Assembly (NCBI GenBank): GCA_902799765.1
Contig: CADCBZ010000011.1
Location: forward strand, 1 to 47,862
Reading direction: 5' to 3'
DNA length: 47,862 bases
Source of the DNA: an uncultured Prevotellaceae bacterium
GTDB taxonomy: Bacteria > Bacteroidota > Bacteroidia > Bacteroidales > Bacteroidaceae
Positions 8,954 through 17,000 of this stretch are shown piece by piece (position 1 is the stretch's first letter; every line of letters begins with the position of its first letter). A program made the translations under genes and the position numbers. A model generated the notes under the pieces. That model was not told where the DNA came from and did no database searches. It saw only the letters and a program-made list of their open reading frames with translations.

Positions 8954-10858
8954 ATGGACTATATATTTAAAGATTGGGAAAAGAGAATGTCTGCCTTTGA
9001 GAGCAGCGTCGAGAAAGACCTGGCAGAGATCAGGAAGTGCAAGGCCGATATGCAGGACATGCGCAGGCGGATGCACGAGGAGATGACAGGCAGTTACTAT
9101 GTGCGCGATATGAATCGGATCATCCTGTCGGCACCGGAGATCATCTTAGGCAATGTGGATACCGACGGCGTGCTCTATGAAGGAGCGGCCTCAAAGGTGA
9201 TCGTTCGCGGTACGGAGGTCGATCTGCAGGCTACGGGTAATGGTGGACGGGTGGAGACCCGCGCCTCCAGCATCCGTCAGATTGCCGAAGACCCCGGCAC
9301 CGATGGTCTCGAACATGTGGTCGGTTCTTTGTCCGAGGTGGTCAGTCAGGCGCGTAGCATCGTCATCCAGAGCGATGATGCACAAGGTGCCTTCGCTGCA
9401 CCGCCGACCTCAAACGGTGGCTTGCGCATCCATGCCGACAAGCAGTTGGAGATTAGTGCCACACTGGCTGCCGAGCGTAAGGAGAAGCAGCTGGACATCC
9501 AGATGAAGGGGCTTGAGGACAGAAAGAAAGCCCTGCAAGAGCAGGCTTCCGACCACAAGGAGTCGTTTGCCTCGCTGATCAAGGAGCTCGAAGAGCTGAT
9601 GGAGCAAAAGGAGAAGCTCGTGAAGAACGAACATGATATACGTGCCAATTACGAAGAGGTGGCAAAGACTAATGCAGAAGTGGAGACCGTCACAGAGGCA
9701 TTGGTTGAGGAGACCCGCGGCTATTCCGAAGTGCTGGCCATGCTCTCAGAGACCAACCGTCTGCTGAAATGCCTGAAGGATGTGAAGTCGAAGATCAAGA
9801 AGGGTGATGAGTTCCTGCAGCAGCCTACGGGCAGCAGTGTCAGCATCCTTGGTGAGCATATCAGTCTGGCCTCTGTCGATGGCGATGGTAACCTGCGTGA
9901 CAACGAGGGTTCAGGCATCGCTATTAAGGCCAACAATGTGGGTATTGCCGCTGTCGAGGCAGATGGTAAGCTGAAGGAAAAAGGTCAGGTGAGCATCCAG
10001 GCGATGAACATCAGTGTAGCCACTTCGGGCTTGGCTGATGCAGCCTACGACAACGAGGGCAGTCTGACTACCGCCACCCACGCAGCCGAGGGCGACTTCA
10101 CGCTGCGTTCGAAGAACATCACCATCGAGGGAACGGACTATGAGGTGGCCGACAAGCAGTTGAAGGAGAAACAACTCACTGCCGACAGCACGCTCAGACT
10201 ACGTGCCAAGACCATCGAGGTCAGCACCGAGGGCTCTGCCAATGTAGAAGTGGATGCCGAGGGTAAGTTGACCAAGGCCAACATGACCGCTGAGGGCGAC
10301 ATCATCGTGAAATCGAAGACGCTGACCGTAGCCAGTGCCGACTATGACATTGAGAACGGTGAGGCGAAGGAGAAGGCACTCGCCAAGGGCGGCAGCATAG
10401 CCATCCGTGCCGAGAAGACCGATCTCTCACCGGTCGATGCCGAAGGCAAGCTGCTGGAGGGCAGTTCAATGGTCCTCATGGCAGATCAGATGTTCGTGGG
10501 CGCCATGTCGAAAGATGTCAAGAGCAAACTGTTGCAGGCCGCTTCCGATACGGTCGGGCTCTTTGCCGACACCACCTTCGAAGCCCAGCAGGGTGAGGGC
10601 AAGGCCGTACTTCAGCTCGACGGCGGCAACGTGGCAGTGGGCGGCACGAAGACCGATGTCTTTGGCGACACCACCGTCAATGCCAACACCGAGGTGAAGG
10701 GCGAGCTGAAGGCACCGAAGATCTCTGGCGACGACGTTCAGGTCGGCTCACACTTCAAGTCACCGAACATCGAGGACGGCATGGGTGCCGGATCAGCTGG
10801 AGGCGGTGGCAGTCTGAGTGCCAAACTCACGGCCCAGGATGCACCGAGTGGAGAGTGA
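8954..10858 (+). CDS. Coiled-coil/beta-solenoid needle or tip-like protein (cassette 1)
   Basis: A 634-residue protein with no signal peptide and no family I can name. Order of parts: an N-terminal helix (about 1-48); a beta-rich part beginning RIILSAPEIILGNV (about 55-165); a coiled-coil hairpin (about 170-285); then about 300 residues of imperfect 30-40-residue repeats built on phrases such as VDAEGKL, LRSKNITIEG, LRAKTIEVST and IVKSKTLTVAS, alternating hydrophobic residues as in a beta-solenoid or beta-prism; and a Gly-rich end (GAGSAGGGGSLSAKL). The repeats resemble the gp5C-like part of the spike gene 24 bp upstream, so I infer a trimeric needle extension or spike tip. The next gene starts 35 bp downstream. 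An adhesin-like fibre is an alternative. Confidence 0.6.
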   Translation: MDYIFKDWEKRMSAFESSVEKDLAEIRKCKADMQDMRRRMHEEMTGSYYVRDMNRIILSAPEIILGNVDTDGVLYEGAASKVIVRGTEVDLQATGNGGRVETRASSIRQIAEDPGTDGLEHVVGSLSEVVSQARSIVIQSDDAQGAFAAPPTSNGGLRIHADKQLEISATLAAERKEKQLDIQMKGLEDRKKALQEQASDHKESFASLIKELEELMEQKEKLVKNEHDIRANYEEVAKTNAEVETVTEALVEETRGYSEVLAMLSETNRLLKCLKDVKSKIKKGDEFLQQPTGSSVSILGEHISLASVDGDGNLRDNEGSGIAIKANNVGIAAVEADGKLKEKGQVSIQAMNISVATSGLADAAYDNEGSLTTATHAAEGDFTLRSKNITIEGTDYEVADKQLKEKQLTADSTLRLRAKTIEVSTEGSANVEVDAEGKLTKANMTAEGDIIVKSKTLTVASADYDIENGEAKEKALAKGGSIAIRAEKTDLSPVDAEGKLLEGSSMVLMADQMFVGAMSKDVKSKLLQAASDTVGLFADTTFEAQQGEGKAVLQLDGGNVAVGGTKTDVFGDTTVNANTEVKGELKAPKISGDDVQVGSHFKSPNIEDGMGAGSAGGGGSLSAKLTAQDAPSGE

Positions 10859-10893
10859 AGAATTTAGGTTTTAGAATTAAGAATGAAGAGAAT

Positions 10894-11556
10894 ATGAATT
10901 TATATGTCACAGCAGCCGTTAAAGAGCTGAAAGAAAAGTTGAATGCCTACCTCTCGCTGTTGAGCTATCGCTATGCCAACCTCTGTGTGAAGGCAGAGCT
11001 GGGAGCCTTGTTGCCCGTTACCGTAGTGGCAGAGCGTGAGTATAATCTGGAGGATGTAGCGAAGGTGGCCACTCCCGATGATTTCCGTTTTGAAATCTAC
11101 CCTGACCTGCCCGACCATCTGCAGGCTATCATCGCAGCCGTCCTCGACGTACATCCCGAGTTTAAGATGGAACTGGTGCGGGAAGACTATGGCAACCGCA
11201 ACCAGCATATCGTCTATACGATGCCCGAGGTCGATAAAGACCGTCGTAAATTCCTAAACGACACCGCCAAGGTATTCTACGAAGAGTGTAAAGTTGAGAT
11301 CGATACGGCATGTGGTGGCTATCTTGCCGAAGTGCCCTCGCTAGAGGGCAAACTGTCGGTCGAGGAAGTCACTGAGGTCACCAGGGTACTCAAGCGTAGT
11401 AGGGAAGAGACTCTTCAGACCTGTGATGAACTCTATCAGAAGAAGTTAGCCGAAATCGACGAGGCCTACCAGCATTATCTGAGCCATCATACTGACGATG
11501 ATCAGGGACATGACAGTTTCGACGTCACCAGTTCCATGAAACTCTTCGACGATTAA
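10894..11556 (+). CDS. RRF-fold (ribosome recycling factor-like) accessory protein (cassette 1)
   Basis: 220 residues. The full length follows the RRF pattern: a long N-terminal helix (LNAYLSLLSYRYANLCVKAE, compare the RRF 'LRTGRAsp' helix), a beta-rich middle (LEDVAKVATPDDFRFEIYP, compare 'LasvtV.da..l.I.p'), the hinge MPEVDKDRRKFL at residues 110-121 (compare RRF 'PPLTEERRKEL') and a C-terminal helix pair. The strongly conserved RNxRRDxN motif of true RRFs is replaced by sequence without those arginines, so ribosome recycling is unlikely. An extra acidic tail ends in FDVTSSMKL, conserved in the paralogue. The reading frame extends upstream to 10855, but this ATG follows an AAGAG-type leader and matches the paralogue's start. 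Adaptor or chaperone for the spike is inference. Confidence 0.7.
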   Translation: MNLYVTAAVKELKEKLNAYLSLLSYRYANLCVKAELGALLPVTVVAEREYNLEDVAKVATPDDFRFEIYPDLPDHLQAIIAAVLDVHPEFKMELVREDYGNRNQHIVYTMPEVDKDRRKFLNDTAKVFYEECKVEIDTACGGYLAEVPSLEGKLSVEEVTEVTRVLKRSREETLQTCDELYQKKLAEIDEAYQHYLSHHTDDDQGHDSFDVTSSMKLFDD

Positions 11557-11570
11557 TTCAACTGAAGCCG

Positions 11571-13559
11571 ATGAAACTTCCCAGCGTAAAGAAGTCCTTC
11601 GCCAAAAGGCTGACCATGTGGATCACGGTCACCTTGTTGATCGTGATGTTTGTCATCACGCTCATCGTGTCGGCCCTGGTGAAGAAGGCGATGACCGATG
11701 AGGCGGAGAAACGCTATCAAGAGGCTGTGGAACGGACGAATGAGAGTATCAGCCGCCTATTGTCGAACGTGGAGGTTGGCGTCCTTAACAATGTGCATGA
11801 CATCGAAGAGACCCTGCATGAACCCGAAGGTCTGGAGATCGTCCTGCGAGATATCCTGGAGTGTAATCCTGACATCTATGGCGGAAGTGTGGCGCTGATA
11901 CCTGACTACTACCCTCAGAAAGGTCATTTGTATGAGCCTTATATGAAAAGGGGGAAGGATGGGCGGTTACTAACCAGACAGATTGCCGATGAGAACCACA
12001 ACTACCTTGAGATGGAATGGTTCGCGAAACCCCTGAAGACAGGTAAGCCCTATTGGTCGCAGCCTTACTACGACGACGATGGTGCCCAGGCTCCGGTTTG
12101 TTCCTATTCTTATCCTGTCACAGACCTTCAGGGTAAAAGGGTTGGCGTCTTTGGGATTGACATTCGACTGGATGTTCTCTCTGAGATGTTGGAGAAACAG
12201 GATGATGAGATGAATGATCGTCATGCCCATCGTCATGTCGCAAATGAAGACCTGTCGTATTCGGAACTGACCCATAGTTTCATTATCGGGCATGATGGCG
12301 CGTACATCACCTTCCCTGACCACTCGCAGCTCTTGAAGAAGAATTTCTACGAGGAAGCCAAGAGGACGGCTGACAAAAAGGACGATGAGGTGGTGAAGGA
12401 TATGATCGCTGGTGAGAGCGGTAACAAACGGTTGGTGTTTAATGGTATCGACGCCTTTATGTATTATGCCCCGTTGCGATCGACGGGATGGTCGATGGTC
12501 ATTGTGGTGCCTGTGGAGTCATTCTATGGACCGGGCGACCTGCTGGTGAGTCTCGTGGCCCTGTTCATGTTCCTCACGGTGATAGGCATCAATCTGATAT
12601 ATCGTCGGGATATCGCCCGTCTGACGAGGCCGTTGACCCACTTCGCCGTCTCGGCACGGGAGATAGCCAAAGGAAACTTTGAGACGCCGCTGCCCCAGAT
12701 TGACAGTGAAGATGAGATTGGTCTGCTTCACAACTCTTTTGAACACATGCAGCAGTCGCTGACGCAGTATGTGGAGGAGTTGAAAACGACCACAGCCTCC
12801 CAGGCAGCGATCGGACGTGAGTTGGAACTGGCGGGTAACATCCAGAAGTCGATGCTCCCGAAGAAGTTCCCGCCATTCCCGGAGCGTCAAGATCTGGACC
12901 TCTTCGGTCTGCTGACACCCGCGAAGGCTGTTGGCGGCGACCTGTTCGACTTCTTTATCCGCGACGAACACCTGTTCTTCTGCATCGGCGACGTGTCGGG
13001 CAAGGGAGTGCCTGCTGCCATGCTGATGACGGTGACGAAACATCTGTTCAGGGCGGCATCGTCACAGGAGATCCTGCCTGAGCGGATCGTGACAAATATG
13101 AATACGTATATGAGTGAGGAGAACGACAATGCGATGTTCGTGACACTCTTCGTAGGCGTGCTCGACCTGACTACAGGCAACCTGTGTTATTGTAATGCAG
13201 GCCATGAGGCTCCCCTCTTTCTGAGGCAGGAACCGAACGAGATACTTGTTGAGGCGAATTTCCCGGTAGGACTGATGCCAGGCCTGTCGTACCTGGGACA
13301 GCGGCTGTTGATGGAACCGGGTGCCATGTTGTTCTTCTATACCGACGGTCTGACAGAGGCGGAGGATAACCTGAAGAACCAGTTTGGCAAGGAGCGTCTG
13401 AGGACGGTCATCCAGGAACTGATGACCGAAGGCGACGTGAGTCCTCAAAAGGTAGTGGAAAAGATAGAGGAAGCAGTGAAGACATTTGTGGGTGACGCGG
13501 AACAGAGTGATGATCTGACGATGCTCGCCCTGACATATAAAGGATTATCAACACACTAA
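11571..13559 (+). CDS. Membrane sensor SpoIIE/RsbU-type PP2C phosphatase (cassette 2)
   Basis: A 662-residue paralogue of the cassette 1 phosphatase with the same plan: transmembrane helix (about 15-40), extracytoplasmic Cache-like region (LEMEWFAKPLKTG, YWSQPYYDDDG, RVGVFGIDIRLDVL), second helix (about 320-345), HAMP, coiled linker and PP2C domain. Catalytic motifs are intact: GGDLFDFF, GDVSGKGVPAA, NAGHEAP, YTDGLTEAE and SDDLTML. The cytoplasmic half is much closer to the first copy (for example LTPAKAVGGDLFDFFIRDE in both) than the periplasmic half, which suggests the same output with a different input. It starts 14 bp after the RRF-like gene, so cassette 2 may be co-transcribed with cassette 1. 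The partner STAS gene follows by 12 bp. Confidence 0.88.
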   Translation: MKLPSVKKSFAKRLTMWITVTLLIVMFVITLIVSALVKKAMTDEAEKRYQEAVERTNESISRLLSNVEVGVLNNVHDIEETLHEPEGLEIVLRDILECNPDIYGGSVALIPDYYPQKGHLYEPYMKRGKDGRLLTRQIADENHNYLEMEWFAKPLKTGKPYWSQPYYDDDGAQAPVCSYSYPVTDLQGKRVGVFGIDIRLDVLSEMLEKQDDEMNDRHAHRHVANEDLSYSELTHSFIIGHDGAYITFPDHSQLLKKNFYEEAKRTADKKDDEVVKDMIAGESGNKRLVFNGIDAFMYYAPLRSTGWSMVIVVPVESFYGPGDLLVSLVALFMFLTVIGINLIYRRDIARLTRPLTHFAVSAREIAKGNFETPLPQIDSEDEIGLLHNSFEHMQQSLTQYVEELKTTTASQAAIGRELELAGNIQKSMLPKKFPPFPERQDLDLFGLLTPAKAVGGDLFDFFIRDEHLFFCIGDVSGKGVPAAMLMTVTKHLFRAASSQEILPERIVTNMNTYMSEENDNAMFVTLFVGVLDLTTGNLCYCNAGHEAPLFLRQEPNEILVEANFPVGLMPGLSYLGQRLLMEPGAMLFFYTDGLTEAEDNLKNQFGKERLRTVIQELMTEGDVSPQKVVEKIEEAVKTFVGDAEQSDDLTMLALTYKGLSTH

Positions 13560-13571
13560 ATTATCATTATT

Positions 13572-13874
13572 ATGGAGACAATCATTGAAGAGCAAGGCAA
13601 GGTTGCCATTGTAACGTTGAAAGGAAGACTTGAGACGACAGAATCTGCAGAGGTGCAGGAGAAGATAACAACACTCTATGAGAAGGATCTGGAGCAAGTC
13701 ATCATTGACTGTAAGGATCTGGAGTATATCGCCTCGAGCGGTCTGCGTATCCTGTTTCTGCTGCTCAGGGCTATGAAACCGAAAGGAACCGATGTGATCA
13801 TCAGGAACAACAGCGACATGCTGAAGTCTTTATTCGACTCAACAGGCTTCACACCGCTGTTTAAGTTTGAGTGA
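13572..13874 (+). CDS. STAS-domain anti-sigma-antagonist-like protein (cassette 2)
   Basis: A 100-residue paralogue of the cassette 1 STAS protein, with the same acceptor segment LEYIASSGLR and predicted phosphoserine Ser55. The N-terminal half differs considerably between the copies, which would allow each phosphatase to keep its own partner. Unlike in cassette 1, a 143-bp gap with a promoter-like box and inverted repeats separates it from the spike gene downstream, so spike expression in cassette 2 can be uncoupled from its regulators. Confidence 0.88.
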   Translation: METIIEEQGKVAIVTLKGRLETTESAEVQEKITTLYEKDLEQVIIDCKDLEYIASSGLRILFLLLRAMKPKGTDVIIRNNSDMLKSLFDSTGFTPLFKFE

Positions 13875-13907
13875 GGCGACACGTTTTCGGCCGATAACGG
13901 CATTTTG

Positions 13908-13957
13908 TCACATTCCCGCCTCTCGGTCGCAACAAAATGAGTAGAAAAGGAATGTGA
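13908..13957 (+). repeat. Overlapping inverted repeats between STAS and the second spike gene
   Basis: TCACATTCC (13908-13916) and GGAATGTGA (13949-13957) form a perfect 9-bp inverted repeat with a 32-nt loop. A second pair, CCTCTC (13919-13924) with GAGAGG (13956-13961), interleaves with it, so the two stems would be exclusive or form a pseudoknot. They could be an operator or a leader structure; I cannot tell which. Confidence 0.4.
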
Positions 13958-13983
13958 GAGGGTGGCATGTCTGAAGATTGGTG

Positions 13984-13991
13984 TATTTTTG
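13984..13991 (+). promoter_or_regulatory. Possible internal promoter (-7 box) for the second spike gene
   Basis: TATTTTTG matches the TAnnTTTG box 26 bp before the ATG at 14018. No clear TTTG lies at the -33 distance, so activity may need an activator or be weak. Its position between STAS and spike has no counterpart in cassette 1. Confidence 0.45.
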
Positions 13992-14017
13992 CATCCATAA
14001 ATAATAGAGCTAAGAAG

Positions 14018-17000
14018 ATGAAATACGAAGATTTTATCAATTCCACAGAGTTTACCTATAAGCTTTACCTGCAGGATTGTATAGCAGACGCCTCCCAAAA
14101 GGTACCTAAACTGACATTGGTGCAGTTGGCAGAGTCGGACCTCGATTATGAAGATGCCCAGTATAAGGTGGCTGTCAACAACATCCAGTTCAACCGTAAG
14201 GTCTATCAGCCCGGCGAGATCAAGGCAGAAATCATGATCACGCTGAAGGGCGGCGGCGATCAAAAGGTTGCCATTCTCACACCTGCCCATCTGAAGACTC
14301 TACTGCTCCACCGTCGGGTGAAACTGGCGATCCTGCCCAAGAACGCCAAGGCAGAGACGGTTGTGGCCAATAACTACTATGTCCATGAGATCAGCCCGCG
14401 TGTGGTTCGTGACTCTGCTGCCACCCAGATGTTTGTCACACTCTCCATCTACAGTATGGATAAGTTGATGACCGTCAATAAGTACAGCAAAGCCTATGTT
14501 GTGAAGAAACTGGGTTCTGAGATCCTGTGCGCGGAAAGGAAGTTGTTTGGCTATAATAAGACAGCCCTCGTGCCTGTCTCTATTGACAACATGCAGCGCC
14601 TGAGATATCAGCAGTCGGAGATGATCGACGGTAAGACTGTGAACATCTCTTCGGAGTTCATCCAACCTTATCTGGTGCAGTATAATGAGACGTTCTACGA
14701 CTTCATGGCGCGCACTGCCAACCGTTGCGGTGAGTTCCTGCTCTTTGAGGACGGTAAACTCACACTCGGTCTGCCGAAGGGCGACAGTGAGGTGGCCAAT
14801 CTCAAGAACTACAGTTCCATCACTTATCAGGATTTCGTAACCTCACCCCTTGCCATCGAGGACTACACACGCGACAGTGTGGGTAAGGAAGAGAACGATC
14901 TGAACAGTGATAATACGGATTCGGCTGAGAGTGGCTTCCCTGAAGGCACTTTCGGTACTCAGTTGAACTACAACTCGGAACTCTCGCACGAGGATTACAT
15001 CTTCCCTCTGTTTAAGGATAAGTTTTCCAACTTTGCCTCAGCCCTGGAGATGGGTGATGAGAAAGAGGCGATGCAGAAGATACTGCTGGACGTATTCTCT
15101 GAGGTGGTGGGAAACACTGACGACGGCTTTGCCAGCGTGCCCTCTATCATCAAGAATCTGACCATTGGTTATAGCAAGAGTATGTGGGATGCCATGGAGG
15201 ATAGCGATAAGGCCAATGCGAATGGCAACAAGAAATGGATCGATGCCTATAAGGAAAATGTAGAACAGTCAAATGGTACGAAGACCGTACCTTTTGCCAC
15301 CCTGTCGGAAGCAGGTTGGCTCTCGCTGAGTTACTACTCTGAAACTCGCAAGTTGGAAGAGCAGCAGCAACAGAATATGGTGTGTGTCGATATGGGTACG
15401 AACTGTATGCCCGTGAAACTGGGTGAGATCGTGTCCATCGACCGACTCCCCGGATTCTATGTGATTACAGAGATCCGTCAGACTAACAATCTGAAGAAAA
15501 ACGATACCCAGAATGTGGTCGATCAGACCCAGTTGATCTATGCCATCCCCGTGGTGTTCGAGAATGGCAGTATCACTTCCGTCGTTCCGCCGGTGATTGC
15601 TGAACCGGTCATCAGGAAGTCTGGTCCGCAGACGGCATTCATCGTTGATAACAATGACCCGAAGAATCAGGGTCGTGTACGCATCGCCTACCCCTGGCAG
15701 GCTGTAGGTACGGAAGCCTTGAAACAGGAGAGCGACAGTGCCAAAGAGCAACAGGCGGAGAAGCAGCAGACGGTTAAGAAGACCAATGAGAAACTGACCC
15801 AACTGAAGGTAGAACGTGACATCAGACAGGCATGTGACAACGAACTTGATGACCTGAACAGCCAACTGCAGAGTGAGCCCGACAAGGCTAAGCAGAGAGA
15901 ACTGGTAAACGACAAGAAAACCAGTGCACAACAGGAGAAGAAACAGAATGATGTCCGTCTGTCAGAGATCAATGCTCAGCTGAATTCACAGCAGGGAATA
16001 TCCACTGCCGAGCAGAAGGCATTGAAGACGGAGAAGGAGACGTTGGAGAACCGGAATGAGGTGTTGAAGCGCGTCGGATCCGAGTTGGATGGCCTTGATG
16101 CCAGTGCATCACCCACTGAGGCGATGAAGCAGAGCAAGGAAACCAGAGCACAGGAGACGGAACAGGTCAACAAGGAGATTGTTGACACTGACAAAGCGCT
16201 GGGTGAGGCCAAACTCGAGAAAAAGAATGCCGATGCCACCGTGAAGAAGATCGCCAAGAAGTGGGAGAATCAGCTGAAGACCGTGGCTTCTCCCTGGGTG
16301 CGCGTCGCCATGCCGATGGCTACCGATGATGAGGCTGGTGTGATGTTCAAGCCGCGCGAAGGTGATGAAGTGCTGGTGAACTTCGATAATGATAATATCG
16401 AGCGTCCCTATGTGGCTGGCAGTCTCTATTCGAAGGAGCATACTGAGCCAGGTGATGATATGGTCATCAAATCGCCCAGCGGTCAGAAACTTGTCTTCAA
16501 CAGTGCAAGCAACGGCTGGAAGTTTGTCCAGGACTTGAGCCCCCTGTTCAAGACGGTGTGCGATTATCTGCCCAAGGGGCCTGTTGGTCTGGATGATGAT
16601 GCCAAGAAACTGGCTGGCGAGATCACCATGAGCGATGAGTTCGGTATGTTCGAGGTGGCGATGTCATCCCACAAACGTGCTGTCTCCATCAACTCGCCCT
16701 TCGGTAAGGTGGATGTGAATGCCTTTACGGGTATCAGCATCTCTGCCCCGAATGGTGACGTGAAGATCGAGGGTAAGAACGTGACCATTGCCGCCGGTAA
16801 CAACCTCAAACTGCTCTCCGGTACGAATGTTGACCACGATGAGTTCTCATGGGGTGACTTCTTTAAGGGTGGCTTGAGTGATGTCGTAGATACCGTTGCA
16901 CCAGGATTGTTGGGTGCGAAACTCGTGGATGTAAAACTAATCCGTTGTGTGACAGACGTGTTCCTCCGTCCGATCGAAGGAACACTATGTCTGAAGTCAA

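Noticed and set aside
10894-11556. Genuine ribosome recycling factor gene (frr)
   Set aside because: Two divergent copies, an extra tail, loss of the RNxRRDxN motif and the spike context argue against the housekeeping function.
13676-14290. 204-codon minus-strand open frame across the STAS/spike junction
   Set aside because: It covers the gap and both coding ends antisense, with no domain; it is explained by codon bias of the plus-strand genes.
15269-15931. 220-codon minus-strand, Leu-rich open frame that looks like a membrane protein
   Set aside because: It is the complement of the coiled-coil insertion (Gln/Lys/Glu codons read as Leu/Phe), a known artefact.
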